6,792 nucleotides of DNA from JANWHV01 sp035534995 (GTDB taxonomy: Bacteria; Chloroflexota; UBA5177; JANWHV01). Positions 6,125 to 6,792 of this stretch are shown here, piece after piece. The notes beneath the pieces are model-generated. The model had not been told where the DNA came from and made no database searches. It saw only the letters and a program-made list of their open reading frames with translations. The stretch lies in contig DATLQX010000159.1 of the NCBI GenBank assembly GCA_035534995.1, positions 1 through 6,792 on the forward strand, read 5' to 3'. Position 1 is the stretch's first letter; each line of letters begins with the position of its first letter. A program made the translations under genes and the position numbers.

Positions 6125-6526
6125 TTACTCGATTGCGATGCGAACATGGGTATCATCGTCATCAACCTCGAGGAGGCTGGTAGGCTCCTCGTTCCCCTGC
6201 ACGCTGTCCAGCATCTCGCCCAACTCTATCCCCTGCTCGCGCAGGTATTGCTGGGCCTGGCGCGGCAAGAAGCGTTCGGCGGCGCGGGCCAGCCCAAGCG
6301 GGATCCGCACGTTGACCTTGGAACGCTCCCCGTCCATCACCTGAATGATCAGGCTACGGGAAGTGCGCGCTCGCGGGCCCAGGGATGAGGCCGGCGGGAA
6401 TACCGGGATCGGGGCCGGACGTGGAGTCAGCGGCTCCAGAGCCGATAGGAGGTCGCCCGCCTCGGCCGGCGACACCTGGCCGTTGGCTACCATTTGAAGG
6501 ATGCGGGTCTGCTCCTCGTTCGCCAT
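6125..6526 (-). CDS. SHOCT-like domain protein (YvlB/DUF2089-C-like)
   Basis: From ATG 6526 the product has 133 residues. Residues 4-31 (EEQTRILQMVANGQVSPAEAG and on) form the short helical SHOCT-like module seen at the N-terminus of YvlB/LiaX-type proteins ('ILEMLAEGKIT..EA..LL.AL'). A Pro-rich linker (34-55) follows. Residues 57-133 are a beta/alpha domain, SLIIQVMDGERSKVNVRIPL then helices and an acidic end VDDDDTHVRIAIE, matching the companion domain often annotated with SHOCT-like proteins. Molecular function is not established; relatives are linked with envelope stress or anti-sigma-like regulation. ATG 6526 is preferred to the GTG at 6556 because AAAGGA lies about 9 nt upstream and the domain begins there, while the GTG would leave only about 14 nt of leader from the predicted promoter. 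No signal peptide or membrane segment is seen. Confidence 0.88.
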   Translation of the reverse strand: MANEEQTRILQMVANGQVSPAEAGDLLSALEPLTPRPAPIPVFPPASSLGPRARTSRSLIIQVMDGERSKVNVRIPLGLARAAERFLPRQAQQYLREQGIELGEMLDSVQGNEEPTSLLEVDDDDTHVRIAIE

Positions 6527-6576
6527 GACGAATGGTCCTTTCCATGTTATCGACACTCGCTCATTCGCATGGCTAG

Positions 6577-6605
6577 ATTATCAATCACACTTATCAAAAT
6601 GTCAA
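6577..6605 (-). promoter_or_regulatory. Near-consensus sigma70-type promoter for the SHOCT-like gene
   Basis: On the minus strand TTGACA (6605-6600, 6 of 6) and GATAAT (6582-6577, 5 of 6) are 17 bp apart in an AT-rich island within high-GC DNA. Transcription should start near 6570, giving a leader of about 44 nt to ATG 6526. This is the strongest promoter match in the window and may also drive the MFS genes downstream, as no clear terminator is seen between 6125 and 5961. Confidence 0.75.
6578..6597. repeat. Direct repeat TTATCAA x2 inside the promoter
   Basis: TTATCAA occurs at 6578-6584 and 6591-6597, separated by TCACAC (13-bp period). One copy overlaps the -10 box and the other lies in the spacer. 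It could be a repressor site, or merely AT-rich promoter sequence. Confidence 0.4.
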
Positions 6606-6613
6606 TATCTATT

Positions 6614-6631
6614 CGCAAATTGTAATATGCG
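6614..6631. promoter_or_regulatory. 18-bp imperfect inverted repeat upstream of the -35 box
   Basis: CGCA at 6614-6617 pairs with TGCG at 6628-6631, and ATT (6619-6621) pairs with AAT (6624-6626), with one mismatched pair and a GT centre. It lies 8 bp upstream of the -35 hexamer of the minus-strand promoter and just past the stop of the Gfo/Idh-like gene. It may be an activator or repressor site; there is no T-tract to support a terminator. Confidence 0.35.
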
Positions 6632-6639
6632 CGGTCGCC

Positions 6640-6792
6640 CTACCCCATCAACGGCGCCACCGTGACCGGCCGGCCGGCGCGCGCCGATTCGTAGGCGGCC
6701 AGGGCCACCGCCAGGGCCCGCTCGCCGTCCCGGCCCGTGGCAGCGGGCGGGCGTCCTTCGCGTACCGCCTCCACGAAGTCCTTGACCATGGC
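6640..6792 (-). CDS. Gfo/Idh/MocA-family oxidoreductase, C-terminal end (partial)
   Basis: The frame is open from the window edge for 50 codons to TAG at 6642-6640. The sequence MVKDFVEAVREGRPPAATGRD, followed by GERALAVALAAYESARAGRPVTV, is the standard C-terminus of NAD(P)-dependent Gfo/Idh/MocA dehydrogenases ('F..AI.EGR.P..tG.dG..al.v..A.y.Sa..Grpv'). These enzymes oxidise or reduce sugars, inositols and similar polyols, which fits the sugar-related genes elsewhere in the window. The nucleotide-binding domain lies outside. The gene precedes the SHOCT-like gene on the same strand, but a strong promoter intervenes, so the two are probably separate units. Confidence 0.85.
   Translation of the reverse strand, partial: AMVKDFVEAVREGRPPAATGRDGERALAVALAAYESARAGRPVTVAPLMG

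Noticed and set aside
6527..6556. GTG at 6556 as the start of the SHOCT-like protein
   Set aside because: Weak ribosome site, only about 14 nt after the predicted transcription start, and the added residues precede the domain; ATG 6526 has a better site.

Overview
The window is high-GC DNA carrying about nine gene loci, several of them damaged. The mix is a LacI-family regulator beside GH2 and Tat-exported GH43 glycosidases, a ureohydrolase, EntS-like MFS exporters, an Rpn/DUF4351-type remnant and a SHOCT-like protein. This suggests a free-living bacterium, perhaps Chloroflexota (Thermomicrobia-like). That assignment is inference from gene style, since no RNA gene or marker protein is present.

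Layout. 1-409 (-): N-terminal part of a GH2 glycoside hydrolase running off the left edge. 410-590: divergent control region with a sigma70-like promoter and a striking 40-bp near-palindrome at 517-556, made of three CG-centred boxes spaced exactly 12 bp apart. 591-1694 (+): LacI-family repressor. 1814-2882 (+): Tat-exported GH43 glycosidase split into two frames, with the first beta-propeller blade segment and its catalytic-base Asp missing. 2893-3828 (-): agmatinase/arginase-family ureohydrolase, convergent with the GH43 gene. 3851-4260 (-): C-terminal remnant of an Rpn/DUF4351-type protein with at least three frameshifts and an in-frame stop. 4305-5594 (-): intact MFS transporter. 5591-5961 (-): wreck of a second MFS gene (first two helices plus what looks like the last helix). 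5965-6111 (-): doubtful 48-codon ORF behind a perfect Shine-Dalgarno. 6125-6526 (-): SHOCT-like protein with a near-consensus promoter upstream. 6640-6792 (-): C-terminal end of a Gfo/Idh/MocA oxidoreductase.

How the parts fit. The left side reads as a small sugar-utilisation locus. The repressor, with its probable operator at its own transcription start, sits between a GH2 enzyme and an exported GH43 enzyme acting on plant-type oligosaccharides. The right side, all on the minus strand, may be one transcription unit from the promoter at 6577-6605 through the SHOCT-like gene into the MFS genes. The MFS remnant and the intact MFS gene are joined by a GTGA stop/start overlap.

Three loci carry frame-disrupting lesions, which points either to real gene decay or to assembly/base-calling errors. 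I see no CRISPR array, insertion-sequence ends, tRNA or rRNA, and nothing that amounts to a clearly new defence or mobile system. The most interesting signals are the triple-box operator and the cluster of broken genes.
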